From positions 1 through 64,000 of the forward strand of contig JAAAUF010000004.1 in NCBI GenBank assembly GCA_015499985.1: 64,000 bases of DNA, written 5' to 3'. The position numbers and the translations under genes were made by a program. The notes beneath the pieces are model-generated. The model saw only the letters and a list, made by a program, of their open reading frames with translations, was not told the DNA's origin and ran no database searches. Source of the DNA: Haplosporangium gracile. Taxonomy: Eukaryota; Mortierellomycota; Mortierellomycetes; Mortierellales; Mortierellaceae. Positions 1 to 12,257 of the stretch are shown one piece after another (position 1 is the stretch's first letter; the number at the start of each line of letters is the position of its first letter).

Positions 1-59
1 TAGCATCCATGTCTCTATGATCGTGTGATCTATCTCGTTTATCTTCCTTCCTTCCTTAC

Positions 60-761
60 CCAAGCACGGAGCTCTGTCTGTTTTAACGCAATGACCCTGG
101 GTAGCCCTCCTTCTTCCGAGTGCGCCGCCGAGAGAGGTGTAGAAGGTGATGCAGGTGCTGCTACACTCCCTGTCCTTGACCGTGCTCGTGAACTGTCTTG
201 GATGGACGATCGTGGAGACGAAGACAGCGTCGAATGGGATGATGCTGTTCGCTGTCCCTCTCGAGTACAAATATCCGACATGTAAACATCTTGGGGTATC
301 GTGAGTGGTGTCAGCACAGCTGAAGCATCGTAGCTGTCTAGTCCGAATTTGAACCTCCTGCTGTCAATGTTACCGTAAGGTGTGGTTGGGCTGACGGTAT
401 TGATATCATCATCGTTGCTGAAGGATGACTTGTTGTTGAGGAGGGTCTGTTGGCTTGGTTGATGGGTAAGTTGACGTCTATAGCGACGACTGCTGTGTGT
501 GTGTGAGGGCGAAGACGGTTTCCTTTGAGATTGAGACTGTGATTGGTGTTGTCTTAATGGGAGTGATGATGATGTTGCTGTGGTTGCTGGTGTACTTGGT
601 GATGGAGTCTTATTCTTCTTGCTCTTGGATGAACGACTACTATTGCTGCCGATGTTGTTGCTATTAGGAGTGCTGGTGCTGCGAGAGGTGTTGATGGTAG
701 AGCGGGTGTCGGAGAAAGGAGAATTCGAGGTGGAAGTTGACCGAGTCTTTCTGTCTGTCAT
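60..761 (-). CDS. Ser-rich disordered protein, N-terminal exon only (partial)
   Basis: I do not recognise this protein. The ATG at 761 opens about 234 codons dominated by Ser, Thr, Pro, Arg and Gln, with QSQSQSQ and poly-Ser runs typical of intrinsic disorder. The only stretch with a folded look is the end (KQTELRAWV). Reading through gives a stop at 39-41, but a good donor (GTAAGG on the minus strand) begins at 59. I therefore infer that the exon ends at 60 and the gene continues off the left edge. No signal peptide or membrane segment is visible. The next gene to the right (HMG-box) is on the same strand, 1.3 kb upstream. A regulatory or cytoskeletal scaffold is possible but only a guess. 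Confidence 0.5.
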
Positions 762-2067
762 TATGAAAATAAAAATGTCTCTTGGAGGAGCTACGTGCTG
801 TATGTTGTGCGTGTTATGTGTGTATTGTGTCGTCTGTATTCGATTGTCTGTGCGAAAACAATAATTCTAGTGAGCAAATAAATAGGGATACGAAGTGGTA
901 CGCGAGAGAGACGAGAGAGACATAAGGGATGGAGGGAGGGAGTAAAGACAAGGTGCGTGTGAGTGTGTGAATGAGAGAGAGAAGAGACGAAAATTATAGA
1001 TATGAAGGACGAAAAGGAGGAAAGAAGTCAAAAAAGATAAAGGGAGAGGAACACCTACTTACTCATTTACTTGCACCTCCTCGCTCCCTTTTTTTTATTT
1101 TTGTTAGTACTAAATGACGGATCGAAATTATTGAAAGTAAATAGCTGGAGAGAGTCAACATGAGCTTCATCCAATTGTTCCTCTCTCCTGTATCCTCACA
1201 GTACGGGCACCGACTGGAGAGCCAGCGGTCAGCTAATGGATATCAATCTCGACGATATTCCTGCTTGCACTACCTTTCAGAATAAAGACGCCGGTCATCA
1301 AAACCATCAGAAGGAAAGAGGCAAATAAAGCAGCTCTCGAAAACATGGCATCCTTATCTTTCTTCCCTTTACTGTGATTCACTGGGATCAAGTCCTCTAC
1401 TTCGTTCCTCTTGCTGCTTCACGGAAACTCCCTTCCGGCAACCATTCTTGATCTTAACCACTGGATTTAGGCGTTGAACGACATCATAGTCGCGGACGAT
1501 GATCCAGCCTCATGACTTTTTCACTGCTCCTTTCGAAATAGATAGGGAAAGAGCAGAGGGACACTCCTCGGCCTACGTCGTTTACCCAAGGAACAACCTT
1601 TGCCCAGAAGACGGTCATTGCTATTCAGGATCATTAACGCGTTCCTTTTATGATTTATTGCTCATTACATTTCTCGAAAATGCCCCAGTCTCCCGTCTCT
1701 CAAACACACTAGCCAGGATCATCATCACCTTTTGCCTGTGGCTATTTACCATCTGCGCGGTTTTAGCACCGCAATCATTACGTCCACGTATACACTGTCA
1801 GTGAATCATTCCTCTCCCTTCCTCTTGGGCTTTTCTCTCTCGTTAAGTGAACATCCTCCTCTCGGATGCATAAAATCACAACCTCAAAGTCTTCCTTCCC
1901 TATATATGTCTTGCTGCTCATCTGCAAAAATAAAAAAAAAGTTTGACACCTTATTTTTATGCATCTGTCTCTTTCTCCTCTCTCTCTCCTTCATTCAAAA
2001 AAAGCAAACGCGTGAATGAGGCGAAATGCCTTGGTTGAAAAGCATGATATACATGAGAAATTTATTT
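762..2067. other. Intergenic, no gene seen
   Basis: This 1.3-kb interval runs from the start of the Ser-rich gene to the stop of the HMG-box gene. It is purine-rich near 890-1050 (GAGA and AGGGA runs) and holds only short chance ORFs. It probably contains the promoter of the left gene and the 3' UTR of the HMG gene. No RNA gene or repeat element was recognised. Confidence 0.5.
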
Positions 2068-4701
2068 TCATTCCCTGCTGGGTACCAAGGCGGATGTCGG
2101 TGGCTGTACGACCTGGGTCTGTTGTCGCCACTGCTGCCGTAGAGAGAGAAGCGCCTTTTGTTGCTGAACAATATCTTCAAAATAGGAGATACTCATCTTC
2201 AGCTGCTCTTCGTCACCCCAAGGAAGTATCTGACTGCTCACTGGCAATGGCATGGACTGGCTTGCTATCGTCAGAACATGACCATCGTCAACGCTATCGC
2301 TGCTTGTCGAATCAATCCCTGCGTTACTGTCGTTAATGTTCATGCAGCTGTTGCTATTGTCGTTATCGTTGGCAAGGTTGACGTCGTTACGGTTAGGATT
2401 GCTGAAGCTGGGGCTGCTGACGTTGGAAATACAAACAGGGTAAGGAATGTGAGGCTCTCCAAGAGCAGTCCAGGCTGAGATGGCAATGTCCGGGTAGAAG
2501 GACCCTGACGATGATGACAGAGACGGGTTGCTGCTTGAGCCGGATAACAATATTTGCTGGTCAAGGTCTGCAATATTTGGAGACAGCATATGGAGAGGGC
2601 GGCTCCATGTGACGTCGTCAAACATATCGTTGGAGATTAGAGAGCTCGAGAACTCTCGTTCGAAGCCAGCGAACGCGAAATCATCCTCTAACGATGATAC
2701 AGTAGTGTGGGGCAGATGACTGAAAGTAGATTTGTTATGCACTGGAGACGAGGACAATATGCTGTGCTGCAAGTGCATGGTCATCACGGGAGTGGAAGAC
2801 AACGTCGTTGGTGTTGTAGAAAGAGATTTAGGAGTGTACAAAGGACCAAAGTCAGGAGTGCCGTCGAGATTGGCGTTCCATTGCCAAGGGAAGCCATTTG
2901 TGCCCAGACTTGAGCTTGTAGAGACGGTGGGAGTGTACATGGGGGAGTCAAAGCACCCGGAGAAATAGCTTGTTGTAGTCACAGCAGGGACTGGGATCTG
3001 GATAGGAGCGGACGGTTGAGGGGACTGGACGAAATTTGAAGCAAGACGCGACAAAAATGGTGGCGCAGGCTGAGGCGGAGGCTGCTGTACCCAATTTTGA
3101 TCAGCCGTGCTATCAGTGGCTGAGACGCTGATATTATCCTGAAACACGGCACTCAGGGAACTCGTCACGACTGGTAGTGGTGATGGCTGTGCAACAGACC
3201 ACTGCTGCTGAGGCGTGATTTCAGACATTTGGAGCTGGCTAACCGTATTATTCCAGCCAGAAGGGGTCTCTGAGACGGGAGTTCGAGTGAGAGCAGGTAT
3301 GGAGGTAGCAGTAGCCTGGGAACCGGACCGTTGATGAGCAAAAGCTTGCGCCAACCCAGATGCCCTCTTCAGATCAGCCGGGAATGGGGCATTGTGCACT
3401 GCTGGGCCTTGGAGGACAGATGTGAAAGAGCTTATTGGCGTCGCACATGTGGTGCTCGATGTACTTGCCAAAGGAATCTCGGACGACAGTGGGTTTGCCA
3501 GACCGGGCAGTCGCTGATTTGGTTGACTGGGTCGAGATCCTATCCGACTCTTAGAGTTTTGCTTCTTCTCACTGAGATTGACATTTCCTCTAAAGTCGAA
3601 CAAGGGAGTCTCCGTCACGACAAAACCACGCTCAGTCAAGACTGAGGGCTTGTTCGTCGAAGTGGAGTGTGCGGCGCTGGGCGTTGACTTGTCACACTCG
3701 ACGACCTGAGGGAGTAAATCGTGCTCGGATGACTCGTCTTCCGCAGGATTCACGATGTCACCTTCTGTACCCACTGGCTCATGGAGCTGTGGTAAGGGTG
3801 AAATTGGGACGGATAGGGAGGGGGGCTTGACCGCAGGGTGTGAGAGCCGAGTTGGCTTGTTCCACAGACACCGTGCTTTTGATTTCGCTGAATCAGTGTT
3901 GCCACCATCTTTGGAGGCCGGCTTGGCCGGGTTATACTTGTAGGATGGGTATAGGGTTGCATGGCGACTTTTCTCCTCCGCAGCTTGTTGGCGGTAGATT
4001 TTTTTGACCGACTCGGGCTCGTTCCTCCAGCTTCGACCAGCGAGTCTGGAGATCTCTTTGTTGTTTTGGGGGCCGTAGCGGGCAACGATGATAGGATGCA
4101 TGTAGGTTCGATACATGATGAAGCAATTCGATGTGCGCTTGACTTTTCCTTCCTCTCTTATTTTCTTACGAGCCTTTTGCTGCATCGCCGAGTGTGTTTG
4201 GACGTAGACACCCGTGGGCTGCTGAGGTTTTGGCCGAGGTGTTGGTGGTCCAGATTTGTTGATGAACTGTAGAGGGCGAGTTGAGGATGGGCCAGGGATA
4301 GTTGGGCGCTTTGATGAAGGGGGAGGGGAGGGAGAAACGGAGGACGAGGAAGACGATGAGGAAGTTGATGGTTCGGTTGAACACGAAGAGGGTTTGAACT
4401 TGGATCGACACTTCTCTGTCGATGCTGTTGGGGTGATAGGGGTCGATTGTATAGAAAGTATTGACTTCGAGGGAGTGTCTACAGGTGACGAGGAGATGAA
4501 GCCGCTGAGACTACTGTCGGCTGCCTCGAAAGATGTACTGAGAAAGAGGGATGGTTCATCTGAGATGCCAGTGTGAATGGGCATATTGGCAGAGGGTGGC
4601 GTTGGGAAGGAGGGTGGTTCGCTGTTTGAAACGCGAGGGAGAGTGATTCGTTTATATGGGTGACGGTGAGCAGAAAGACTGTACTGCCTCTCGGACTCCA
4701 T
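2068..4701 (-). CDS. Large MATA_HMG-type HMG-box transcription factor
   Basis: This 877-codon single-exon gene encodes a probable sequence-specific nuclear DNA-binding protein. A fungal mating-type-class HMG box sits at about residues 187-258. Its signs are the FIMYR start, the NNKEISRLAG helix, the SWRNE turn and the YPSYKYNP end, all hallmarks of the MATA_HMG/Ste11/Prf1 group rather than of abundant HMGB proteins. A basic segment (KARKKIREEGKVKR, about 176-189) precedes the box and could add a nuclear localisation signal. The rest is low complexity: poly-Ser around 112-121, then long Ser/Thr/Pro/Gln stretches with an acidic, Asn-rich zone near residues 775-830, typical of activation regions. 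Ste11-class factors control mating or differentiation. Whether this one does is inference: the sexP/sexM flanking genes of Mucoromycota (triose-phosphate transporter, RNA helicase) are not seen here. Confidence 0.85.
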   Translation of the reverse strand: MESERQYSLSAHRHPYKRITLPRVSNSEPPSFPTPPSANMPIHTGISDEPSLFLSTSFEAADSSLSGFISSSPVDTPSKSILSIQSTPITPTASTEKCRSKFKPSSCSTEPSTSSSSSSSSVSPSPPPSSKRPTIPGPSSTRPLQFINKSGPPTPRPKPQQPTGVYVQTHSAMQQKARKKIREEGKVKRTSNCFIMYRTYMHPIIVARYGPQNNKEISRLAGRSWRNEPESVKKIYRQQAAEEKSRHATLYPSYKYNPAKPASKDGGNTDSAKSKARCLWNKPTRLSHPAVKPPSLSVPISPLPQLHEPVGTEGDIVNPAEDESSEHDLLPQVVECDKSTPSAAHSTSTNKPSVLTERGFVVTETPLFDFRGNVNLSEKKQNSKSRIGSRPSQPNQRLPGLANPLSSEIPLASTSSTTCATPISSFTSVLQGPAVHNAPFPADLKRASGLAQAFAHQRSGSQATATSIPALTRTPVSETPSGWNNTVSQLQMSEITPQQQWSVAQPSPLPVVTSSLSAVFQDNISVSATDSTADQNWVQQPPPQPAPPFLSRLASNFVQSPQPSAPIQIPVPAVTTTSYFSGCFDSPMYTPTVSTSSSLGTNGFPWQWNANLDGTPDFGPLYTPKSLSTTPTTLSSTPVMTMHLQHSILSSSPVHNKSTFSHLPHTTVSSLEDDFAFAGFEREFSSSLISNDMFDDVTWSRPLHMLSPNIADLDQQILLSGSSSNPSLSSSSGSFYPDIAISAWTALGEPHIPYPVCISNVSSPSFSNPNRNDVNLANDNDNSNSCMNINDSNAGIDSTSSDSVDDGHVLTIASQSMPLPVSSQILPWGDEEQLKMSISYFEDIVQQQKALLSLRQQWRQQTQVVQPPTSALVPSRE

Positions 4702-7700
4702 TGCAGATGCCGCTCGCTTGGACTTTGGTCCGAAGCTACCGAATAAAAGAAAGGGCGAGAATGTCTCTTTGTGGTCAACAAAGGACGCTAGAAGGAGGGT
4801 GGGTAAAATGGAGAAAGGAGGTGGAATGTGAGCGGAGAAGGAAATAAAATGCTAGGTCTATGTGGAGAACAAGTGCTCTACAAGGTTTAGTATGAATAGA
4901 AAAGACGCGCTACATCAAGTTACCTGAGACAGTTAATGGCGGAGAAACATCGTCCCTGGATGACGATGAGTTGAAAAGGAGATGAGTGGCCGAGGAGGCA
5001 TAGAGGGAAAAGTTGCTTGCCGGTTGATCCACACGCATGTTGGATTGTCTTGTTGTTGAAATATGTATGAGTTCGGCAATAGTGAGTAGGAGAAGAAGAG
5101 TGATAATCTCAATATGGGACGGCAGAAACAAGAGGAGTTAACATAAAGGGGTGAGGGTGAAAGAGGGATCTGCGGTCATGAACAAAGTGAATGAGGGTGC
5201 GAGGTGATGACGAGTAGGTGTGAATGAATTGAAGGAGAGCGATGAGTTAGAGTGAGTGAAGTGATGAGTCAGCGATGAGAGGGGAGCAATGGAGCGTTGA
5301 TGAAAAATGAATGAATGAATGAGTGCAGAAAAAAAAAAAAGTTGGGTAGAAAAGAAAAGAAAGATAGAGAGGGAGAACGCATGGTTGTTTAATATGAACA
5401 AGGCGAAAAGAGAGAGAGAGAGAGAGAGATATCAGGAAGCAACAGACCAATGCATCGATGGACACCATCAAACATAAACAAAACGACATAAACAAAAGGA
5501 CAGGATAGGCCGGAGAGGGATGGATGGATGGATTAAAAGGGCAAACAAAAAGACACCGGCAATAGAGTAAACAAACCAGAACAATAGCGGCATGGACATG
5601 GTCTGGTTTGCATAGCAGATGTAGATAGAGAGTGCAAACAGTCATAGAGACAACAATCAATAACTTGGGAGGAAATTCAAGTATCCATCCGAAGGACCGT
5701 GACTCCAATCCTTTAATTAAAAGTCAACTGTTTTTTTTTTCTCCCTTCGCCTCTCATTCTCCCCTCCTATCACTTTTTTTCATTTGTCGATGCCACGATG
5801 TTTATCCATTTGTTCTCACTTTTTCTGCTTTAACCGACCGCGGCAGCAAATATGACGGCGCCGAGACCTCCCCTGTCCTGCCTCGAAATGAAATCAACAA
5901 CTACCTAGAAACGATCGGCAAACAGAGCTCACCCTTTTACTTTTGTGCGTCGTCGCTTTACACCTCGGTTTTTGTGAAAGTGGGACAACTGGGACTCTGC
6001 TATGCTGGCCGACCTAAACCCTCCCTCGATTGAAATGAAAGAAATACAGGCAATGTAAGAAATACCAAGTAAACAAGTAAAGGTCATTGCAAAAAACAAC
6101 AACCCCCACCTCTTTCACTTGGCTTCTTTCCCTTCATCTCACCTTTTATTTTTTTTACAGTTTTCAGTCGGTTAGTTGGTAAGAAAGGAGTCTAGGCAAG
6201 AAAAAAAAAAAGCATAGATGTTGTTTTACTTGGGCAGATTCACCCTCACCGTCTTTTGTCGATCCGACTGGCGGTTTTTGTAAAAATTTCCCTCCACACA
6301 GACCCCTCCCTTCAAATCTCCTTTTTTCCTCGAAGGCGGGGGGAGCCATGATAGAGTTTTTAGTTTAACTAAACCTCTCGAGTCCGCTGCTCTGTTTGAC
6401 CAAATCGGGCCTGCAAACAAAAAAACAAGGGCACATTGTGGCGTCAAGATACATTCGAAAGAGGAGAGAGAAAGGTCATATTGAGAATACACAAATGCGG
6501 AGGGAAAACAGTGAGGAATGGAGAGGTAGATAGGATGGATGGGATGGGTGGACGATACTAGATCTTAGTGTTGCATTTGTCTCCACTATTCATTAAAGCT
6601 ATAGGTAAACATCATAATCATCACAGTTTATGCCCTCCGTTCTTTTTTTTTTAGCCACTTCGTATATTTGCCTCTGTTGTTGGCGATGGTATTTTCAACT
6701 CTTTGGTTCGCTCTGTTATCTTCGCTTGGTCTGTCTGTTACAAGGCAAGGTTTGTGTACGTGTGGGCGCATGTTTTTTCTGGTTGTTTTTTTTTCAAGTG
6801 CTCTCCTGAACTATCGAAACAATAGGCGCACTAGTGCACGACTGTTTCTTTTTGGTCACTTTGTTTTGATGTTCCTGTTGACGATGACATTATTTTTGTT
6901 TTTTGTTGTTGTTTGTGCTCTCTCTCGAGTTTAAAGCCAACGACTATCTCTAAAAAGTAGACAAGAGAAACGGGTGGCATTGGTCACGCATTCATCTCCT
7001 TGCTCCTCCCTTCCCTCAATCGCCCCCCATCCAAGTCCTCACTCTCTTTTCCCTCCTACAATCCACTGTATCCCTCCAACTCATCCACTCTCAACTACGT
7101 CTGTTTTCTCAGACACAAATCCTTCACTCAACCTTCATAATACTGGCCATCCAAGTCAAGACACCCTCGTTTGCCCTGAATTCCACGGAGAGCTGGCGCC
7201 TCTTACGGCTTCTAAAACCCTCTCAACATCCTTTTAATCGACCTTTTTTTTTTTTTACCAAGGACAATATGCCATTTTTTCATACCCAAATACGTCGACG
7301 AAAGGCTTCTTGAAGTTTCTTTTTGCAGCGTCTGTAGCTAATTATTAAGTATGATCGCCGAATGAAACTACCCTTTTAAGCATGGTGCAATTGCCCCCCA
7401 CTCAATCAAGAATTGTCGCTGACTTAATCCCTTCCACACCTGTTTGCGCCATCGAATCGAGAGGAAGGAAGGAGGAAAGAAAGGTCCCTGTGCATTGTTG
7501 TTGTTGGTTTCCTTTCCATCTATATTTTTCGCTAATACTTTTTTCGAGATTGAGCAACTCGCCTCTTGCTCCTTTTTCGTTACGCCCATGCCCATGCTCT
7601 TGAACTATCTCAAACCATCCTAAACCATCACACGAACTCGAACACAACCGCTCACTTGCACAACCTCTCTCTCCCAGCTTTTATGCAAACCTTCTTGTAC

Positions 7701-7837
7701 CATTGATTCGATGTCTGCTTTCCTCGAAACAATAGGTCCACTCTTATTAGTGTCACCTTGTTGTGAACTATTGATGTGCTTTGTCCTCTATGGTTTCCCA
7801 CCCATAAACATGTTATGAATGGTTGAAAATGGTTTGT
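4702..7837. other. 3.1-kb intergenic, promoter side of the HMG-box gene
   Basis: No convincing gene lies between the HMG-box start and the stop of the NSUN5 gene. The interval has purine-rich DNA with a (GA)n run at about 5407-5430, GGAT repeats near 5517, several poly-A/T tracts and only short unconserved ORFs. Its length suggests an extended regulatory region or an unannotated 5' UTR for the HMG regulator. No RNA gene is recognised. Confidence 0.5.
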
Positions 7838-9847
7838 TTATTCGTCATCGTCTGACGCTTCATCGTCTCCCACCCCGCCCCCTTCACCACCTACACTAGC
7901 AGCAGCAGAAGCAGAATCACCCGCGTCGACGCTAGGCTCCCTGCTATTGGTAGTCGCGCTCTTCTTCTTCTTCTTCTTCTTGTTCTTCTTCTTCTTTTTG
8001 GCGGGGGATGTGCCTTCAGTAGCTGCCTCTGTTGTCGTATCATCCATCTCGTCCGCCTCCTCAAGTGCTCTCTTGATACCTCCAATGCTCGGGCCCTTCC
8101 AAACAGGTGACAGTCCAGGGAGATTGTTCTTGCCCACACGCTCAAAACAAGCCACAAAGAACCCATTCATCAGGTCTCCCTCTGGTCCACCCGGTACAGC
8201 TCGAACAACACAATCCGCAATCTTGGCTCTATCTTCGTCCGTTGCAACCAATCCAGGGATATCACACACCTCAGACGGGTATCCACGACGGTGCCATGTC
8301 GGCAAGACTTTAGCGCGAGGGGTTAGCTTCCATGTTGGCCAGTGCTTCTTCAGCAGTGTTGTTACGACGTGTTCATTCTCTTCGGCATAGATGGAGCAAG
8401 TCGAGTAACTGATCTTGCGCACGTTGGGGAACGTCATTGCCTTGGAGACACATTCGACCTGGAACTCGCCTAGTGACAAAAGACGCTCCTTTTTCTTTTC
8501 TTCTGCCGCCGCTCTCTCTGCTGCTCCTCCTGTTGTCGTCGTTTCTAAGATAGTCGCCTGTTCTTGTTCTTCTGCGTACGCATCCACTAAATGGTCCAGC
8601 CGATTGATGATTCCTGATCCTGAACATGAAGGATCCAGCAGAATATGAGACACCTTGGAGTTATCGGGGGTTGTCGTGTCCAATGTCAAGAACGATGTAT
8701 TCAGCGCCGTGATATCTACGATTTCAGTTCCAGTAGCATCATGCTGTTAGAATGCTCTTGCTCTACCAAAGAAAAAGAATCTCCTCCGCCTAATAGCACC
8801 GCAATGTAAAAGATACCAGCTCCCAACTTACTTGTGCACCCTGCTTTTGTCGTTAACCGCTTGAGAATGTTGAGTCGTCGAAGATCCAAATCACAAGCAA
8901 TAATCTTTCCGCCATTGCCCATACCCATCGCCAATTGACTGGTCTTGTTACCGGGGGCCGCACACCCGTCAATGACATAGGCGTTCTTGGGAGGCGCAAG
9001 GATCGCTGCCGGGAAACAAGACGCCTTATCCTGCAAAATCAAAACTCCCGAGACATAGAGTGGATGAAGATGGAGGTCGGATTTGGGTGGGAAGACAAGC
9101 ATAAAGTCCAAATGTTCGTCACGGTGGAATGTATTAGCTGGTGGTGGTGCTGGTGGCGAGGGGGGCTCTGGCAGGAATGTCCATCCGTCAGCGATGAATG
9201 CGTCAATGACCTGTTGAGGTGTCTTCATAAGCAAGTTAACGCGCACATATCTAGGCAGCAGAACTACAAGGATGCAATGGTCAGTTGGATAGAGCGGGTG
9301 TTAGTTGGTGTCATTGGTAGTGTAAGCTGGAGCACTAGCAACTGTTTAGCGTGCTCAAGAGTCTTACGTTCGTCCTCTCCCTCAATGAGACCATCCTTCT
9401 TGGCGCCGACTTTGATCTTGGCCTTGACAAACTCTGCCTTCAGACGAGCCTTATGCCGCATCACGGCCTGTTTCATGGGCCATGCGTCCGATGCCTGAAT
9501 TCCTCGACTCTGAAGCAAAAGGTCGTGAAGAAGTAGCAACGCCAACGATCGCGTCAATTTCCTTTCCAGCGCCAGCAGCTTGGACTCCTGGAGTACCAAT
9601 GACAATGTTGTGTTATCTAGAAAAGCAAGCATGGTTACATTAGAGAAGACATCTTATCTGGACAGAGACGGATAAACACTCCTATTGAACACAAGGGAGA
9701 TGACTTACGCTTGAGGGTCTCGCAGATAACAGCATACATGCGCTTCTTGTCTGTGACTTCGGCATTGCCGAGGGTGAGTCCCTTGATGGATCCTTCCTTC
9801 TTCCCGAGACGGTCGAGGATATCTGCGGCCTGCTTGTAAAAGTTCAT
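7838..9847 (-). CDS. RCM1: NSUN5/Rcm1-family 25S rRNA cytosine-C5 methyltransferase
   Basis: The product, 565 aa, is an S-adenosylmethionine-dependent RNA m5C methyltransferase of the NSUN5 branch. Yeast Rcm1 methylates one cytosine of 25S rRNA in the nucleolus. Inferred exons, 5' to 3' on the minus strand, are 9847-9709, 9616-9368, 9263-8832 and 8715-7838; all phases agree. The start MNFYKQAADIL and the KKEGSIK block are typical NSUN5 N-terminal features. LLLPRYVRVN opens the PUA-linked part, and DGCAAPGNKTSQLA is the SAM-binding motif I. DPSCSGSG holds the releasing Cys (about 304), and YSTCSI holds the catalytic Cys (about 380). Both cysteines are present, so the enzyme should be active. 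The C-terminal 60 residues are lysine-rich (KKKKKNKKKKKKK) and acidic, a likely nucleolar signal. The gene is head-to-head with the SET gene, with 211 bp between the start codons. Confidence 0.92.
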
Positions 9848-10058
9848 ATTGTTGATGCAGACCGTTTGGGCGAAAGCAAAACGACCTGAATGGAGCAGAA
9901 AGAAGGTTGGGACTCTTTTGAACCAAGAAAAAGAAAAAAAAAAAGAAAAGGAGGACGCACAAGCCACAAAATAAATAAATGTTAGGTGAGTGATCCTCTC
10001 GCCCATTCCTTCTCTCTCGCCACCACCTTTAACAGAAGACTCAGACATCGGGGACATC
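9848..10058. promoter_or_regulatory. Shared bidirectional promoter, NSUN5 / SET gene
   Basis: The two divergent start codons are 211 bp apart, so both genes must draw on this interval. It contains an A-rich/poly-purine tract at about 9928-9950. On the plus strand a donor-like GTGAGT at 9986 pairs with an AACAG acceptor ending at 10035, a possible 50-nt intron in the SET gene 5' UTR (inference). Confidence 0.5.
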
Positions 10059-11542
10059 ATGGCAACAATCACTCCAGAGGCACCAGTGTTAACCGAGCTC
10101 ATCGCAAAGATCAAAAAGGCCGACCACAGTCTGGGCATCAAGAAGGTCCTGGCCGAGATTCAGGCTCAGGAACCCACCTGGCTCGTGAGCGAGAAGCGAG
10201 TCAAGAAGCTTATGGATCAGGCCGGTATTGCCGTTGCCAATGCTGAGCCCGAGGGAGAGCTGGACCCTTCTATTCCCGTCAGTCATATCGACACTGCAGT
10301 AGATATCAGTGCCTTGACCAACGATCTCGTCAAGACCAAGATGATCAACAAGATCATTGGAAAGGGTACGAACGCCTACTATAACAGTTGGATCTAGGAA
10401 GCGGATTGTCTGGATCACCTTGCTTACGTGGGCGCGTCATTTACCAGGTCGACAAACTAACCTCGGTGCTCGTTATTTTATTTCAAATGGACAGGATTGT
10501 TTGCTACACAGGAGCTTCCCAAGGGCAAGGTGTTGTTCACCGAGTTTCCCTTCATCTACTTCCCCCCAATGAAGAGATACAACATGGTCATGAAGGGCGA
10601 TGCCTGCGGTCTCTGCGCGCGTACCATCAAGGCTGGTGGTCTCCTTAGCTGCGTTTGTCCAAGCTGCAGCAGAATCAAGTACTGCACAAAAGGTAAACCG
10701 CGCGTTCTTTCTTCACGTCGGCTTCACGGTCATATTTGGACGTTGTTGTTCACCTACGAGTATCTAATGCGATCCCGCTTGATATATGATGACCAATAGC
10801 TTGCAAAGAGACTTCATGGAACAGCTCGCATCGCTTTGAGTGCTTCGGATTGAACCCAGCATTGAAGGAGTACGTCAACTTTTGCGTGGAAGAGAACTGG
10901 AACGCCGGCATGGGAGCACTTCGTTGTTACGAGCGCATTTTGATCGCCAACGAGACCTCGCACGAGGAGCTCACCGCCGTCTTGAAGCACTTTGACGCCT
11001 TTGCCACCGTCAGCCAGGAGGAGCGTCAGAAGAGAGAGACCTCGTGGGATATGATGGGCGACCAATCGAGAGCTGTCTGGGAGAAGGCATTGGAGTTGCT
11101 CATCAAGGGATGCAAATACCCTCTCAAGACGCTCCCCAAGAGCGGCACCTCGGTCCTGACTAAGCCTCTCCCCGATCACTTGAAGGACTCGCTTTTCTCC
11201 ATGGATACCTACTTGAAGTTTGTCGGACGGTATAACATCAACAACCAAGACGGTGGACTCTATCTCCTCCACTCTTCCCTCAACCACGCCTGTACCCCCA
11301 ACACTGTCATTGATCATCCAGGAGCAGGAACCAACTATGGAGTCAATGTCCGTTTGGCCAGGACCATCAAGCGCGACGAGCAGCTCCAGATCACATATTG
11401 CGACCCTCGCTGGAAGAGGGACACGCGACAACAGTACCTGCGCACCGAGTATATGTTTACCTGCAAGTGCAAGCGCTGTACTGGGTCGGACGATACCCTG
11501 AGTGAAGAGATTGCACAATCCTTGGGCCTTGTCCAAGAATAA
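10059..11542 (+). CDS. MYND-SET domain protein-lysine methyltransferase (Set5/SMYD-like)
   Basis: The product, 415 aa, is a probable SAM-dependent protein-lysine methyltransferase. Inferred exons are 10059-10365, 10495-10692 and 10800-11542, with consistent phases. The first ~100 residues form a family-specific helical region. The SET domain starts around KGLFATQELPKGKVLF and is interrupted by a Cys-rich MYND-like zinc segment (CGLC, CPSC, YCTKACKE, HRFEC). The core follows with SLNHACTPNT, the NHxC pocket motif, here with Ala. ITYCDP carries the active-site Tyr, and post-SET cysteines appear as CKCKRC near the C-terminus. This order fits yeast Set5, reported to methylate histone H4, and fungal SMYD relatives. 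The substrate here is unknown. I chose the ATG at 10059 because the reading frame upstream has only a GTG and no conserved sequence. Confidence 0.88.
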
Positions 11543-12257
11543 ATTGAAAAAAAGAGCTTTCCCACCCTACCTTCAGCACGTCTCACTTTGTCAATTGGTA
11601 GGTTATCGTCGACTCTTTTGGTCATGTCAAACCTTCAGGGGGACTCGCGCTATCCGCCGTGGACAAACAAACAACAAACACAAAACGCAGAAAGGAAAAA
11701 AAAGGCTTGTTGAGGCAATAGGGCCTGCACACACGAAAGGCAAGAAGGACTGTGCTTTACATGCTTCTTGGAAGGAATAACAACGCTCTAGGGAAACAAC
11801 AACAAAAACAGTAACAGCATGTGCTATCACAGGTCTAACGCCAAAACTTTGTTGGTAGTCGTTGTTCTTTCATTTTCTGCCATTTAAAGGGAGGGGGCGT
11901 GTGCATGTCCATGTTTATGTTTACGTTGGTCAGCAAATGAGCACTTGTCCACCAATTACCCGGACGCAAAAAGCAGAAACACAAACAATAACTCGCTCGC
12001 ACTTGTTTGTTTTGCGTCGGTCGTGTTGTTGTGGAATAGGGTGAAAAAAAAGAGGGATCCATGCTGATGTTTTCTTTTTTCCATGGTCAATGCTCACTTA
12101 GTATTCTGCTGATAGTAAGAGTCGAAGAAAAGAAAAAAAGGCAACTGAAAAGGTTTCAACAACCAGTTAGGGGAAAGAGAGCCTTTCCTACCGTAACCCG
12201 ACCCCCGCCACCAACCTTGACAAGGAGTGGCACTGCAGAGGAGCAAGGCATAGCAAG

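Noticed and set aside
2068..4701. Calling the HMG gene sexM/sexP and the region a mating-type locus
   Set aside because: Neither triose-phosphate transporter nor RNA helicase genes flank it, and the protein is much longer than known Sex proteins.
4910..5708. Small hydrophobic minus-strand ORFs near 5 kb that look like membrane peptides
   Set aside because: Their Leu/Phe/Ser content follows from the purine-rich plus strand (GA and AAG runs); no conserved motif or splice pattern supports them.
10814..11536. 240-codon open frame on the minus strand opposite the SET gene
   Set aside because: It is fully antisense to an exon with clear SET motifs, has no recognisable domain, and reflects codon bias of the sense gene.
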